A stretch of DNA of 17,841 bases, taken from Bacillota bacterium (GTDB lineage: Bacteria; Bacillota; Clostridia; Christensenellales; CAG-138). Location: assembly GCA_023451115.1 (NCBI GenBank), contig JAEXFV010000129.1:1-17841 (forward strand), given 5' to 3'. The notes under the pieces are model-generated. The model searched no databases. It was not told the origin of the DNA and saw only the letters and a program-made list of their open reading frames with translations. Shown here in pieces: positions 8,262 to 15,654 of this stretch. Numbering within the stretch: the stretch's first letter is position 1; the number at the start of each line of letters is the position of its first letter. The translations under genes and the position numbers were made by a program.

Positions 8262-9771
8262 TTTTTCTCGTCTCCACCCCTGCCATCAGCAGCCCCAGTT
8301 GTTCCCTAGTTACCTCATGCTGATTGAAAATCCCCATTACCCGGCCTTCATAAATTACCAGTATCCGGTCCGATAATGCCAGAATTTCCTCCAGCTCCGT
8401 AGAAACAAGCAATACGGCAGTATCCTGATCCCTCGCTTCCACAATACGGGATTGAATATATTGGGTTGCGTTGATATCAAGCCCCCGATCCGGATGCATT
8501 GCAATGAGCAGTTTAGGAGAGCGGTCCAACTCTCTTCCTACAACAAATTTTTGCTGGTTTCCACCGGAAAGCTGTTTGGCGGGCGTTTCAATCCCTGGCA
8601 TTCGCACATCATACTTTTCACAAAGTTCCAGGTTGTGCGCCCGAACCCACTTCCAGTTAATAAAGCCATGCCGGGAATAGGGGCGTTTATCATAGCTCAT
8701 CAAGATCAGATTTTCATTGATGCTCAATTCTCCCACCATGCCATATTTATGCCGGTCTTCTGGTATATGGGCGATTTGCTTTTTGAGCAGTTCTTTGGTG
8801 CTTTTATGGGAGCAGTCTTCACCGCTAATCCAGATCTGCCCCTCTTGATATGGCAATAGCCCTGTCATGCAGCGCACCAACTCAGACTGGCCATTGCCGT
8901 CTACGCCGCAAATGCCCAAAATTTCTCCTTCCCGAATGGAAAAGCTAATATGATCCAGTCTTTTTACTTTGCGCTCATCCACATAGGTGAGCCCTTCCAC
9001 CCGCAAAACCTCCGCTTTGGGAAGGATATCTGCCTTTTTGGTTACCATATCCACTTCATGCCCTACCATTAAAGTAGCCAGTTGCTGTGGATTTTCCACT
9101 TGGCTGATGGGCAGGCTCTGAATTAATTTCCCCTGCCTGAGTATGGTACATTGATCGGCTACTGCCATTACCTCATTCAGCTTATGGGTTATAAAAATGA
9201 TGGTTAAGCCCTTGGCAATCAGCTGACGCAGCATCTCAAATAACTTATCAACTTCCTGGGGCGTAAGAACCGCTGTGGGTTCGTCCAATATCAGCAGCTT
9301 TGCACCTGCATATAATGCCTTTAAAATTTCCAAGCGCTGCTGCTGGCCAACTGTAAGGGTTTCTGTTTTCACCTGCGGCTCAACATGCATCCCGTATTGT
9401 TGCGCAAAAGCGGCGAACGCCTCGCCGGATTTTTTATAATCCAAAAACTCCTTCTTGTGTTTTTGAATAAGTAATACATTCTCAATTACCGTAAGTTCCG
9501 GGATCAGCATAAAATGCTGATGAACCATGCCGATACCATGTTGGATTGCGTCTTTGCTATCCCGCAAAGCAAGCGCTTGCCCATCCAGCATAATCGTTCC
9601 GCTGTTATGGGCGTAAGCACCATAGAGGACATTCATCAGGGTGGATTTTCCAGCGCCGTTTTCGCCCAGCAGAGCATGGATCTGGCCTTTTTCAACAAAC
9701 AGATCCACGTTATCAACGGCTGTCAGGCTGCCAAAACGTTTTACAATGTTGCGCATCTCCAGAAACGCCAT
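8245..9771 (-). CDS. ABC transporter ATP-binding protein, nucleoside/BMP-type (two ABC domains)
   Basis: This 508-residue fused double ATPase powers the import system encoded upstream. Domain 1 has Walker A GENGAGKST (36-44), Q-loop HQHF (84-87), signature TVGQQQR (140-146), Walker B LLILDEPT (159-166) and switch His196. Domain 2 has the degenerate Walker A GVDGNGQSE (289-297), IPEDRH (336-341), signature LSGGNQQK (401-408) and a Walker B-like LLIAMHPDRGLD (421-432). This asymmetry is normal for sugar and nucleoside importers such as the B. subtilis YufO/NupO type. The ATG at 9771 has GGGAGG 8 nt upstream. In many BMP clusters the ATPase gene comes right after the lipoprotein gene; here it follows both permeases. 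Confidence 0.94.
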   Translation of the reverse strand: MAFLEMRNIVKRFGSLTAVDNVDLFVEKGQIHALLGENGAGKSTLMNVLYGAYAHNSGTIMLDGQALALRDSKDAIQHGIGMVHQHFMLIPELTVIENVLLIQKHKKEFLDYKKSGEAFAAFAQQYGMHVEPQVKTETLTVGQQQRLEILKALYAGAKLLILDEPTAVLTPQEVDKLFEMLRQLIAKGLTIIFITHKLNEVMAVADQCTILRQGKLIQSLPISQVENPQQLATLMVGHEVDMVTKKADILPKAEVLRVEGLTYVDERKVKRLDHISFSIREGEILGICGVDGNGQSELVRCMTGLLPYQEGQIWISGEDCSHKSTKELLKKQIAHIPEDRHKYGMVGELSINENLILMSYDKRPYSRHGFINWKWVRAHNLELCEKYDVRMPGIETPAKQLSGGNQQKFVVGRELDRSPKLLIAMHPDRGLDINATQYIQSRIVEARDQDTAVLLVSTELEEILALSDRILVIYEGRVMGIFNQHEVTREQLGLLMAGVETRKNDIPC

Positions 9772-9784
9772 AACCTTTTCCTCC

Positions 9785-10705
9785 CTATTCCTTCACGTAT
9801 GGGACACCGCTGGAAGCCGGGCCCTTGCGCGGCTTGGAAACCAGCCCGCACAATGCCAGGATAGTTATCACATATGGCAGCATTGTCCAGAATTGATAGG
9901 GTACCCATGTCAATGTGGCAGTCAGCCGATAACGCAGCGCATTTGCAGCCCCAAACAAAGTACATGCCCCCATTACACCCAGCGGGGAATAGTTGCCAAA
10001 TACAACGGCCGCAAGCACCATAAAGCCTTCTCCTGCAAGCATGTTTTCTGAAAAAAAGCGCAAATTTCCCATGGACATATATGCCCCGCCCAGTCCGCAC
10101 ATGGCGCCGGAAAGCAGAATAGTTGCCCAGCGGACCTTCATCACGGAAATTCCAGCCATGTCGCAAACTTTAGGATCTTCCCCCACTGCACGGACTTTCA
10201 GCCCGGTAGCAGTTCTTTGCATCACAAACCAGGCAAGCGGCACCAGCAAAAAGGCCATGTAGCAAAGTATGGGCTGGTTGAATAACGTTTGCCCCAATAT
10301 AGGGATCTCGCTCAGCAGTGGAATAGGCGCCGCGTCAAAGCCGGCCACTTTTGTCACCGTAGCATTGATGCCAAATATCACGCGGTTAAAAACTACGGTC
10401 ATCCCGGTTGCAATCAAATTGATTGCAACGCCCACTACGTTTTGGGCTGCCCGGCCATGCAATACGGCCACAGCAAAGGCAGCGGATATCACGGTGCCTG
10501 ATAGCATGGCACACAGTGCTCCTACAAAAGCGGAACCGGAATAATAGGAACCTACTACCCCAAATAATGCTCCGGTGAGCATAAACCCCTCTGTTCCAAT
10601 ATTGACAATGCCGGCTTTTGCACTAAATACCACCCCTAAAGCGGCAATTAAAAGGGGAGTTGTCATGCTCAATACTGAAGTGATAAAGCTAATGATCTCA
10701 TTCAT
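9785..10705 (-). CDS. ABC transporter permease (BMP-type nucleoside/purine importer)
   Basis: This 306-residue polytopic membrane protein of the branched-chain-amino-acid/ribose permease superfamily (BPD_transp_2) is one of two permeases forming the import channel. The hallmark is AGIVNIGTEGFMLTG (31-45), the conserved loop that contacts the ATPase in YufQ/NupC-like proteins. Roughly eight hydrophobic segments are visible. The ATG at 10705 overlaps the preceding permease stop as ATGA, and GGGAGG lies about 7 nt upstream. It ends in TAG 13 nt before the ATPase start, so these genes are co-translated. The substrate is inferred from the operon to be a purine base or nucleoside. Confidence 0.93.
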   Translation of the reverse strand: MNEIISFITSVLSMTTPLLIAALGVVFSAKAGIVNIGTEGFMLTGALFGVVGSYYSGSAFVGALCAMLSGTVISAAFAVAVLHGRAAQNVVGVAINLIATGMTVVFNRVIFGINATVTKVAGFDAAPIPLLSEIPILGQTLFNQPILCYMAFLLVPLAWFVMQRTATGLKVRAVGEDPKVCDMAGISVMKVRWATILLSGAMCGLGGAYMSMGNLRFFSENMLAGEGFMVLAAVVFGNYSPLGVMGACTLFGAANALRYRLTATLTWVPYQFWTMLPYVITILALCGLVSKPRKGPASSGVPYVKE

Positions 10706-11802
10706 TTTGCAACCTCCCTCTTGGAATTGGTGGTTTTAGCCAGCTTTAATCCATTTTTCCGCTTCCAGTGAAAGAGTTCGCGGCTGATTACGAAGAAAAT
10801 CACCAGACCCTGTATCGTATAAATAATGCCATTGGGAACACCCGAAATCATTTCCATCTTATTGGCGCCGCTGCGCAAGGTAGCCATTAACACGCTGGCA
10901 ATCCCTATGCCGGGGGCTGTGGTATTCCCCAACAACGCTACAGCCACGCCGTCAAACCCAAAATTCATAGAAAACTTTTCGATTACTCTGTGCTGCAGGC
11001 CCAAAATTTCCACTGCGCCTCCAAGGCCTGCAAAACCGCCTGCCAAAAACATCGTGAGCATGGTAAGGCGGGAAGACTGGATGCCGGCATATGCGCTTGC
11101 CGTTCTATTATGGCCGGTTACCCTTAGCTCGTAGCCTTTTGTGGTATGGTTTAAAAAGATATAATAAAATAGCAATGCAGCAACAGCAATGAATAACCCG
11201 GCATGTAACCGCGTACCCGGCCAAATGCGCGCAAGCTCCGCACTCTCCAGAACCATAGCGGATTGCGGGAAATTGCCCGGCGCATCCCACTGCCGAATTG
11301 GCCCGGTAACAAAATAGCTGATTACCTGCACGGCAATATGATTCAGCATGATAGAAACGATCAATTCATTTGCGCCAAATTTTATCTTAAGTGCGGATAC
11401 AATCATCCCCCACAAAGCGCCGCCTAAAAAGCCGCCAATCAGAGCAAATCCCACATGTAAAAACGAAGGCAACCCTGCAAAGTTGGTACCTATGATCACG
11501 GAAATCAGCCCGCCAATATAAAGCTGGCCTTCCCCACCTAAATTCACCAGTCCGCAACGCCTTGCAATGGCATAGCTTAACCCGGTAAGAACGATTGGAA
11601 TTGCTTTGTTCAGCGTTTCTCCAAAAGCCTGTTTATTCCCAAACGCTCCGCTAAACAAATTGCCGTATGCGGATACGATATCAAACCCCAAAGCAATTAA
11701 AATCACACCGCCTACTATCAGCGCCGCGATAATTGCAAAGAGGGAGAATCCAATATTCTTTATAAAAGCAGCCTGCGACCCATGCTTTTTCAGCCACCCC
11801 AA
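10702..11802 (-). CDS. ABC transporter permease (BMP-type nucleoside/purine importer), TTG start
   Basis: This 366-residue membrane permease is the partner of the 306-residue permease. It has a longer N-terminal part and the family loop GLVNLGGEGQLYIGG (84-98). Hydrophobic segments run from about residue 18 to residue 345. The only in-frame start compatible with the signals is TTG at 11800-11802: AAGGAGG lies 8 nt upstream and a stop (TGA, 11806-11808) lies just before in frame. The nearby ATG at 11809 is out of frame. It is the first gene after the intercistronic hairpin that follows the lipoprotein gene, so its transcription depends on readthrough of that hairpin. Confidence 0.92.
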   Translation of the reverse strand: MGWLKKHGSQAAFIKNIGFSLFAIIAALIVGGVILIALGFDIVSAYGNLFSGAFGNKQAFGETLNKAIPIVLTGLSYAIARRCGLVNLGGEGQLYIGGLISVIIGTNFAGLPSFLHVGFALIGGFLGGALWGMIVSALKIKFGANELIVSIMLNHIAVQVISYFVTGPIRQWDAPGNFPQSAMVLESAELARIWPGTRLHAGLFIAVAALLFYYIFLNHTTKGYELRVTGHNRTASAYAGIQSSRLTMLTMFLAGGFAGLGGAVEILGLQHRVIEKFSMNFGFDGVAVALLGNTTAPGIGIASVLMATLRSGANKMEMISGVPNGIIYTIQGLVIFFVISRELFHWKRKNGLKLAKTTNSKREVAK

Positions 11803-11857
11803 ACTTCATTCCTCCTTCGATTTGCTCCCGCCAGGGCCAGCAACACCTCAATACGGC

Positions 11858-11896
11858 AAAAAGGCGCAGGCTTCACCTTAGTAAAGCCTGCGCCTT
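11858..11896 (-). terminator. Intercistronic terminator/attenuator after the lipoprotein gene
   Basis: AAGGCGCAGGCTT (11861-11873) and AAGCCTGCGCCTT (11884-11896) form a perfect 13-bp stem with a 10-nt loop. On the minus strand the stem runs into five U (11858-11862, partly within the stem). It starts 5 nt after the lipoprotein stop. A leaky terminator or RNA-stabilising hairpin here would give more binding protein than permease, a common arrangement in ABC import operons. Confidence 0.85.
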
Positions 11897-11901
11897 ACAA
11901 A

Positions 11902-12993
11902 TTACATCCCGATGTCTATGGACAAATCAATTTCAATTTTTCCATTCTTTAGATCATCAAAAATCTTCATAACCTGATCCTTCTCTTCGGCAGTCAATGC
12001 CGTATCCGAAGCAGGCTGCCACTCGCCAACGTTTACAATGCCCGCATCTACACCATAGCGCACTACATCTGTGGGCTTGTTGCCGGAGATCCACTCTTTA
12101 TAGAAGGCTTCATATGCAACAGAAGAGTCTTTGGAAATGCCAACCAACAGCGCCGTGGGTGCAACAGAACCCATATCAATGCCGGGGGCAACGGTCCATA
12201 CATTGCGCTGCTCGCAAGCTTCCAGAACGCCCAGGCTTGCATTATCCGCGATGGATGCAATTACGTCCGCATTGGCGTCTATCATAGCAATGGTGGCTTC
12301 TTTTCCTTCGTTTACGTTATTGGAAACCGTTATCACATAATCTACGATTTCAATGGTATCATCAATGTAATTCACACCGTTAATGAAGCCCTTATAGCCA
12401 TTGGTAATGGGAGAAATCTGGCTGCCCAATACAAAACCAACTTTTTTGTTCTGGGTTGCCAGCGCTGCAATAACGCCCATCATAAAGCCCTGCTCTTCAT
12501 CTGCAATCTGTACGCTGTAAATATTGCCTTCTGTCACATCACCACTGACAATCATGAAATCCTGGTCCGGGAAATCCGGAGCAACTTCCATTACGTTTTG
12601 CTGATGCGTGCTGGAGTTAACGATAATTAAATCATAGCCTTCTGTTCCATACGTGTAAAGGCTGTTAGCGGAGTCGCTATATGCAACGTTTTCCTGGTAG
12701 CTAATCTGAGCGCCCATAGCCTCAATCTTTAACAAGCCATTGTATCCAGTGGTATTCCAGTTCATGTCGTTTACTGCGCCGGAATAGATTGCTGCAACTT
12801 TATAGGCCTCTTGTGGCGTTGCTGCAGGTTCCGACGCAGCAGGAGCAGCCGATTGCTCTGCAGGCGTTTCCTGCGCGGCGGCCGGGGTAGCTTCCGGCTG
12901 GGTCGTTGCCGGCTGGTTGCTGGCGGCACATCCCAAAGCTGTCGCAAGAATAAATGCGATACAAAGGAGCGATGCGAATAGTCTTTTTTTCAT
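11902..12993 (-). CDS. BMP family ABC transporter substrate-binding lipoprotein
   Basis: This 363-residue extracellular binding protein of the PnrA/BMP family captures the ligand, probably a nucleoside or purine, for the import system. The signal peptide (MKKRLF then a hydrophobic core) ends in a lipobox ALGC with lipid-modified Cys22. It is followed by an Ala/Pro/Gln/Glu-rich flexible linker to about residue 65. The mature domain starts KVAAIYSGAVNDMNWN, has the GTEGYDLIIVNSS segment and ends with EIDLSIDIGM. The ATG at 12993 has AGGAGG 6 nt upstream. It is the first gene of the operon, directly behind a strong promoter at 13045-13073. Confidence 0.95.
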   Translation of the reverse strand: MKKRLFASLLCIAFILATALGCAASNQPATTQPEATPAAAQETPAEQSAAPAASEPAATPQEAYKVAAIYSGAVNDMNWNTTGYNGLLKIEAMGAQISYQENVAYSDSANSLYTYGTEGYDLIIVNSSTHQQNVMEVAPDFPDQDFMIVSGDVTEGNIYSVQIADEEQGFMMGVIAALATQNKKVGFVLGSQISPITNGYKGFINGVNYIDDTIEIVDYVITVSNNVNEGKEATIAMIDANADVIASIADNASLGVLEACEQRNVWTVAPGIDMGSVAPTALLVGISKDSSVAYEAFYKEWISGNKPTDVVRYGVDAGIVNVGEWQPASDTALTAEEKDQVMKIFDDLKNGKIEIDLSIDIGM

Positions 12994-13044
12994 GTTGTCC
13001 TCCTAAAATTGTTATCATTTTATAAACTTTTTAAATTTTGTTTT

Positions 13045-13073
13045 ATTATAGTAAAAAGGGAAAACAGGTTCAA
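13045..13073 (-). promoter_or_regulatory. Promoter of the purine import/hydroxylase operon
   Basis: On the minus strand TTGAAC (13068-13073) and a perfect TATAAT (13045-13050) are separated by exactly 17 nt. Transcription would start near 13038, giving a leader of about 45 nt, too short for a purine riboswitch. No other promoter of this quality is seen before the terminator at 2858, so it probably serves all eight genes. Confidence 0.85.
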
Positions 13074-13112
13074 GCATTTGAAAATAGGTCAGACGACTTT
13101 ATTAAAAGCAAT

Positions 13113-13140
13113 ATAATATTCGAATATTTCCGAATATTAT
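13113..13140. promoter_or_regulatory. Candidate operator of the GntR regulator (perfect inverted repeat)
   Basis: ATAATATTCG (13113-13122) and CGAATATTAT (13131-13140) are perfect 10-bp inverted arms around an 8-nt centre. A second palindrome, AATATTCGAATATT, is nested in the left half. The site ends 2 nt before the gntR -35 box and lies 40 bp upstream of the operon -35 box. Binding could repress gntR directly and affect the divergent operon. The link to this GntR protein is inferred from position. Confidence 0.65.
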
Positions 13141-13142
13141 TA

Positions 13143-13171
13143 TTGATGATATTATTAACCTTCGGTATAAT
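13143..13171 (+). promoter_or_regulatory. Promoter of the gntR-type regulator gene
   Basis: TTGATG (13143-13148) and a perfect TATAAT (13166-13171) are 17 nt apart. The start site would be near 13178, leaving only about 20 nt before the first usable codon. The -35 box touches the inverted repeat at 13113-13140, consistent with autoregulation. Confidence 0.82.
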
Positions 13172-13196
13172 ATAAAAAGGGAAAACAACATGGAGC

Positions 13197-13940
13197 GTGA
13201 TTGGTTTGGAGCATTTTACCCAAAATCTTTGCGTAGAATTTCGGCAAAATCTACTGGATTATATTTCCCGGATGAATCTGGCAGTTAATAGAAAGCTGCC
13301 CAGCGAGGAGCAATTATCCAAAAAATTTAATGTCAGCCGTGCCACAGTACGCACGGCATTGGCCATGTTGGAACAGGAGGGCAAGTTGTTTCGGAAACAG
13401 GGGCGCGGTACTTATATCAACCCTCTGGCTTTTGAGTCAACAGCCACGCTGTATCCTTTTTTGCGCTATCATGACATTATCCGCTCCAAAGGATATACCC
13501 CTTCCTCTAAAAAAGTCTCCACCAGAATTGAGCCTGCAGACCATAATGTGGCCAAATTTCTATGTTTGCCCGAGGGCCATCCCGTGATACGGCATGATCT
13601 TCTTATTTGTGGCGATGACCAACCATTCGTTTACATTATTGATTATTTCGATACCAATCAATTTGATGAAGCGAAATTGGCGGATAGTGTTTTTAATTTC
13701 GAATTTTTAAAGGACTATGGAACTGAAATCGCTTGGTCCAGGGCTACTTTGTTTGCCGCAGTTTCAACCCAAATTCCGGATGTCAATCGGTTGTTTCGGC
13801 TGGCTCCAGATACCGTAAAGCCATTGCTTGGGATGAATCGGGAGTATTTTAGCCAGGAGGATGAAATCCTGCTCTATGCTAAGTGCTATGTGGATACGGA
13901 TATGATTCAGTTCAATTTTTTTCAAATGTGCGAGCCGTAA
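13197..13940 (+). CDS. GntR family transcriptional regulator with UTRA ligand domain
   Basis: This 247-residue HutC/UTRA-type regulator has its winged helix at about residues 10-78, with the GntR pattern KLPSEEQLSKKFNVSRATVRTAL (33-55 region) and GRGTYI (69-74). The UTRA effector domain spans about 95-245, including ADHNVAKFLCLPEGHPVIRH and the late FFQM end. The start is uncertain. GTG at 13197 is the longest option, and TTG at 13206 has GGAG 10 nt upstream and fits the short leader. An ATG at 13190 is out of frame. It is divergent from the purine operon and probably senses a purine or pathway intermediate; the effector is not readable from sequence. Confidence 0.92.
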   Translation: MIGLEHFTQNLCVEFRQNLLDYISRMNLAVNRKLPSEEQLSKKFNVSRATVRTALAMLEQEGKLFRKQGRGTYINPLAFESTATLYPFLRYHDIIRSKGYTPSSKKVSTRIEPADHNVAKFLCLPEGHPVIRHDLLICGDDQPFVYIIDYFDTNQFDEAKLADSVFNFEFLKDYGTEIAWSRATLFAAVSTQIPDVNRLFRLAPDTVKPLLGMNREYFSQEDEILLYAKCYVDTDMIQFNFFQMCEP

Positions 13941-14028
13941 CACAGGTGTTTGCTGCCACAGTTGTCTGTTCTTTATTCTCCTCTCAGGGCGACATGGTTC
14001 TCCCTTTGGATATTTCCGTAAAAAAGTA

Positions 14029-14057
14029 TTGCTTTTTTCTTTTTGATTTAGTATAAT
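14029..14057 (+). promoter_or_regulatory. Promoter of the tRNA-Pro gene
   Basis: TTGCTT (14029-14034) and a perfect TATAAT (14052-14057) are 17 nt apart. The predicted start near 14064 leaves a leader of about 23 nt before the mature tRNA 5' end. Confidence 0.8.
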
Positions 14058-14086
14058 AAGTTTCGCTGTGAGAGCGACAAATATGA

Positions 14087-14163
14087 CTGGGTGTGGCGCA
14101 GTTTGGTAGCGTGCTTGAATGGGGTTCAAGAGGCCGGAGGTTCGAATCCTCTCACCCAGACCA
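14087..14163 (+). tRNA. tRNA-Pro (anticodon GGG)
   Basis: This is a 77-nt cloverleaf with an encoded CCA end. The acceptor stem CTGGGTG/CACCCAG is perfect with the proline-type C1-G72 pair. The D arm is GCGC/GCGT. The anticodon stem CTTGA/TCAAG encloses the loop ATGGGGT with anticodon GGG at 14121-14123. The T arm is GGAGG-TTCGAAT-CCTCT (one G-U pair), followed by discriminator A at 14160 and CCA. It reads CCC, and by wobble CCU. The gene is intact and has its own promoter and terminator. Confidence 0.97.
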
Positions 14164-14165
14164 TA

Positions 14166-14214
14166 ATAGATAAACCTGTTTCAAAGATAAAAAGAAGCAG
14201 GTTTATCTATTTTT
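14166..14214 (+). terminator. Terminator of the tRNA-Pro gene
   Basis: The arms 14166-14182 and 14194-14210 pair over 17 bp with one G-U pair (core ATAGATAAACCTG / CAGGTTTATCTAT) around an 11-nt loop, followed by TTTT (14211-14214). It begins 2 nt after the tRNA CCA end. Confidence 0.9.
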
Positions 14215-14227
14215 AGCAAAAAAGTGG

Positions 14228-14320
14228 GGATTTTCAGAGAAAAATCCAATGCTGATCGAGATGTTTACGAAACAAGTTGCTGTTTAAACATGAAAGTTTT
14301 TATGTTTGATATAGCAGCTT
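14228..14320. repeat. Cluster of inverted repeats between tRNA terminator and recombinase-like gene
   Basis: Three elements are packed here. GGATTTT (14228-14234) pairs with AAAATCC (14241-14247) over a 6-nt loop. ATGTTTA (14261-14267) is inverted to TAAACAT (14285-14291). A longer imperfect inverted repeat has arms 14274-14291 and 14302-14320 (AAGyTGCT...AAACAT) around a 10-nt spacer. ATGTTTGA recurs at 14302 and near 14354. They could be recombinase binding sites, operators or RNA hairpins; no function is shown. Confidence 0.5.
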
Positions 14321-14376
14321 TTATATTTGTTTGATTGAACCTTAAAAATAATAATGTTTGAAAGGAGAGAAATCTT

Positions 14377-15003
14377 ATGATTATTCCGTATGGATACTAC
14401 AAAGAGAAAAACGGTAAAATCCGAATCGAAGAAAAGCGAGCTGAAACAGTACGCAAAATCTATAACCTGTATCTTGAGGGTTTCAGCCTAAAAAGAATTG
14501 CAGGACAACTTGCTGCGGAAGGAATACCTTCTCCATCCGGAAAAGGCAGATGGACAGTTCAGACAATAGACAATCTGATTTCTAATGAAAAATATACTTA
14601 TATGGTCACTCCGGAACTCTATGTGAAGGCACAGCTTGAAAAACAAAAGCGGACGAATAAATCTGCTGATCATAAACGAAAGACCGTTCGGTACAACTCC
14701 AATGATGTACTGAGCGGTCTTTTAATTTGCGGAGAATGCGGCAAGAATTACAGGCGCATTACTCGTAAGGATGGAAAAATCGTTTGGCGATGTGCCGATA
14801 GAGTTGAAAACGGAAAACAAGCGGTATGCCAAAACAATCATTCTGTTTTGGAGTGTGAAGCAAAGCGTATAATTTGTGTCTACTTTGAAATAGACCAATT
14901 CGATGCGAGTACGGTAAAGGACTCCGTTGCACGCATTGAAATCAGTGCTAATGAAATTGTTATCATCCCAAAATCAGAACAATATTTCGATATTGCTCTT
15001 TAA
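14377..15003 (+). CDS. Recombinase-domain / zinc-ribbon protein lacking the serine-recombinase catalytic domain
   Basis: This 208-residue protein corresponds to the middle and C-terminal parts of large serine recombinases. It has a recombinase DNA-binding domain (about 4-73, PYGYYKEKNGKIRIEE through WTVQTIDNLISNEKY). A zinc ribbon (about 112-155) follows, with C118, C121, C139 and C151. The N-terminal resolvase domain with the nucleophilic serine is absent, and the linker between the two domains is shorter than in full-length integrases. The ATG at 14377 has AAGGAGAG 7 nt upstream and nothing resembling a resolvase domain precedes it, so it seems to be a stand-alone gene. It probably binds DNA but cannot cut by itself. 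Codon and base usage are AT-richer than the operon region, suggesting transfer. Confidence 0.82.
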   Translation: MIIPYGYYKEKNGKIRIEEKRAETVRKIYNLYLEGFSLKRIAGQLAAEGIPSPSGKGRWTVQTIDNLISNEKYTYMVTPELYVKAQLEKQKRTNKSADHKRKTVRYNSNDVLSGLLICGECGKNYRRITRKDGKIVWRCADRVENGKQAVCQNNHSVLECEAKRIICVYFEIDQFDASTVKDSVARIEISANEIVIIPKSEQYFDIAL

Positions 15004-15027
15004 TATCTACCAATTTTTAAAAAATCA

Positions 15028-15036
15028 TGTTATAAT
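15028..15036 (+). promoter_or_regulatory. Extended -10 promoter for the KilA-N gene
   Basis: TGT followed by TATAAT (15031-15036) forms an extended -10 element, with no good -35 box at the right distance. The start would be near 15043. That favours ATG 15067 over GTG 15052 as the start of the following gene. Confidence 0.6.
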
Positions 15037-15066
15037 ATAAAAAAGAATTATGTGGATGGATACGAT

Positions 15067-15654
15067 ATGGACGAGAAAAGAAGAGCCGAAGCGTTGTGGG
15101 CATATTCTATTACGCATGAAAGAATTATGGAGCGTTTGGTGCGAAAAGGTGCCTTTACACAAAAACGAGCGGACGAAATATTGGATATGCTTATCGATGA
15201 ATTAAGCGAACAATCCATTGAAGCTTACAGTAAATCGGCCGGCTTTCAGAATATTATCGGATCTTTGCTTCGTCCACAGCTTTCACCAAAGAATTTCATT
15301 TCGTTAACGGAATTGGCCAGAGAAGAAAACAGAGATAATCCAAGTTATGTTATTCAAAGCTGGCTGCGTAGTCGGAATACGATAGAGTTTTTGAGACTCC
15401 GGGAAAAGGAAAACAATCCTGATTTCAACGAAGCTGAATGTGACCAACTGTTTGAAGAATTAAAAAAGCCGTCATACACTTTTACCGTCAAGAAATGGAT
15501 CACGCAAACAAATGCGAAAGGGATTATTTCCAAGCAAGGAAATAATGGCGGTACAATGGCGCATCGTGATATAGCTCTCGATTTTCAGTTGTGGTTATAT
15601 CCAGAAAAAAGGTATGAGATTGTAAAAGTGATTTCAAGAGGAAATGGAATTTGA
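15067..15654 (+). CDS. KilA-N domain protein with unusual N-terminus and probably frameshifted C-terminus
   Basis: This 195-residue protein has a KilA-N DNA-binding domain at about 75-185: FISLTELAREENRDNPSYVI, then WLRSRNTIEFL (99-109), KKWITQTNAKGIISKQG (142-158) and GGTMAHRDIALDFQLWL (161-177). KilA-N proteins are common in phages and mobile elements. Residues 1-70 are helical, charged and unlike the usual short lead-in; I do not recognise them. After PEKRYEIVK the frame departs from the family pattern. A 1-nt shift at about 15628 restores FQEEMEFDEREN up to a stop at 15668-15670, so the C-terminal tail is probably lost. The ATG at 15067 has GGATGG 7 nt upstream; GTG 15052 is the alternative. 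Confidence 0.8.
   Translation: MDEKRRAEALWAYSITHERIMERLVRKGAFTQKRADEILDMLIDELSEQSIEAYSKSAGFQNIIGSLLRPQLSPKNFISLTELAREENRDNPSYVIQSWLRSRNTIEFLRLREKENNPDFNEAECDQLFEELKKPSYTFTVKKWITQTNAKGIISKQGNNGGTMAHRDIALDFQLWLYPEKRYEIVKVISRGNGI

Noticed and set aside
12994..13044. Purine riboswitch in the operon leader
   Set aside because: The leader from the predicted start is only about 45 nt and shows no three-way junction elements.
14087..14163. tRNA-Pro as attachment site of the integrase remnant
   Set aside because: The T-arm-like scrap near 17319 has GGTTCAAGTCC while tRNA-Pro has GGTTCGAATCC, and no repeat of the tRNA-Pro 3' end was seen downstream.
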